Positions 63,392 through 64,000 of a stretch of DNA of 64,000 nucleotides are shown piece by piece. The notes under the pieces were generated by a model, which made no database searches, had not been told where the DNA came from, and worked only from the letters and a program-made list of their open reading frames with translations. Every line of letters starts with the position of its first letter. Position 1 is the stretch's first letter. The DNA comes from Saxidomus purpurata (lineage: Eukaryota; Mollusca; Bivalvia; Venerida; Veneridae). The stretch is taken from the NCBI GenBank assembly GCA_022818135.1, contig JAFMSR010000015.1, forward strand, positions 16,879,823 to 16,943,822, in the 5' to 3' direction. The position numbers and the translations under genes were made by a program.

Positions 63392-63970
63392 TCAAAAATT
63401 CAGATCTTGGTTTTTAAAGCTTTTTGTATGCTGTCTTGTATTAATGTTTTTTGGATAGCCTCTATTTATAAGTGAGAAGTTTAATTCATGTAAGCGAATG
63501 TGTTTGAGTGTAGTGTTTGAAACTATAGAGCAAATTATTCTAGCTATGGCAGAAGGTATATTTGTTTTGGTGTGTTTAGGATGACAAGAATTGAAACTGA
63601 GATACTGCTTAGAATCTGTTGGTTTGTAATATATATCTGTTTCAATTACAGTGTTTTGTTTGATAATTAATATATCCAAGAATGGTAGATTGGTGTTGCT
63701 GTATTCTATTGTAAATTGAATATCAGGATGTAATTAATTTAAAACTATGTGATATTTTTGCAAATCATATAATGCATGTGGTCACAAAATAAAACAGTCG
63801 TCAAGAAATCGTTTCCAGTATTCTTTGATATAATTACAAAACTCTGCACAATGACTGTTTTCTAATAATGTTTTATTTTTCTTCCAAATATGCTTAAACC
63901 AAAGCAGCATATGTCGGGGCAGATTTTGTTCCCATTGCTGTTCCTTTAATTTGTTTGTAGTATGTATCAT
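63392..63970 (-). pseudogene. Reverse transcriptase remnant of the Penelope-like element
   Basis: Two open pieces (63782-63970 and 63392-63679) in one family context, separated by in-frame stops. Landmarks are WKRFLDDCFIL and YYKPTDSKQYLSFNSCHPKH. The N-terminal part of the enzyme lies beyond 64000. Confidence 0.8.
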
Positions 63971-64000
63971 TAAATGAAAAAGTATTATTTTCCAAAAAGG

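Larger units (their letters stand above)
62340..64000 (-). mobile_element. Penelope-like retroelement (partial, decayed, runs off the right edge)
   Basis: From right to left on the minus strand: reverse transcriptase core with FLDDCFIL (catalytic Asp pair) at about 63785-63820, after LPRHMLLWFKHIWKK; then FLDILIIKQN and YYKPTDSKQYLSFNSCHPKH, the thumb-side motifs of Penelope-like elements; then a linker with stops; then the GIY-YIG endonuclease at 62760-63152; then a 3' untranslated part. Stops (for example the TGA right after FIL, and several around 63200-63400) show that the copy is dead. Confidence 0.85.

Overview
The window looks like a piece of a molluscan, most likely bivalve, nuclear genome. 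It is AT-rich and its genes are broken into small exons with canonical GT-AG introns. It is full of small terminal-inverted-repeat elements with internal tandem monomers of about 145-165 bp, tRNA-derived SINEs, LINE fragments and a Penelope-like element. Most long open frames are not genes. The real coding sequence had to be assembled exon by exon, checking splice sites and intron phase and comparing two paralogues inside the window. All three protein-coding genes lie on the minus strand.

Left edge (93-1290): the first two coding exons of an SLC22-type organic cation/anion transporter; the rest lies off the left edge. From about 1.3 to 11.9 kb there is no recognisable gene, only repeats and small TIR elements.

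Gene 1 (37687 down to 11945): nine coding exons with mutually compatible phases. They encode a guanylate-binding-protein (GBP)-like large GTPase (P-loop, TKGIW segment, LRD motif, GBP helical domain, coiled coil). Two further exons continue in phase into a region of unknown fold and then a trypsin-like (PA-clan) serine protease domain with a complete His/Asp/Ser triad (TCAHVF, GVDLALF, GDSGAL). The conceptual product is 985 residues. Two blemishes matter: an in-frame TAA near the end of exon 5, and DVES in place of the G3 DxxG motif.

Gene 2 (60578 down to about 48423): a tandem paralogue with the same exon order and phases. Exons 2 and 6 are the same length in both genes. Its G1, G3 and G4 motifs are intact and it has no in-frame stop in the recognised exons. 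I found no protease exons; a short candidate last exon ends the protein after the coiled coil. The two genes share the phase-1 boundary after the coiled coil, which is where the protease module is present in one and absent in the other.

Between and inside the genes: gene 1 intron 1 holds a 2.06-kb TIR element with an internal SINE and a 1.56-kb foldback repeat. Intron 5 holds two nearly identical 0.46-kb MITEs bracketed by an inverted repeat. The gene 1/gene 2 interval holds a LINE endonuclease fragment, a SINE and other repeats. Gene 2 introns hold a LINE 3' fragment, a foldback element and tandem-monomer elements. The right end (62.3-64 kb) is a decayed Penelope-like retroelement with reverse transcriptase and GIY-YIG remnants.
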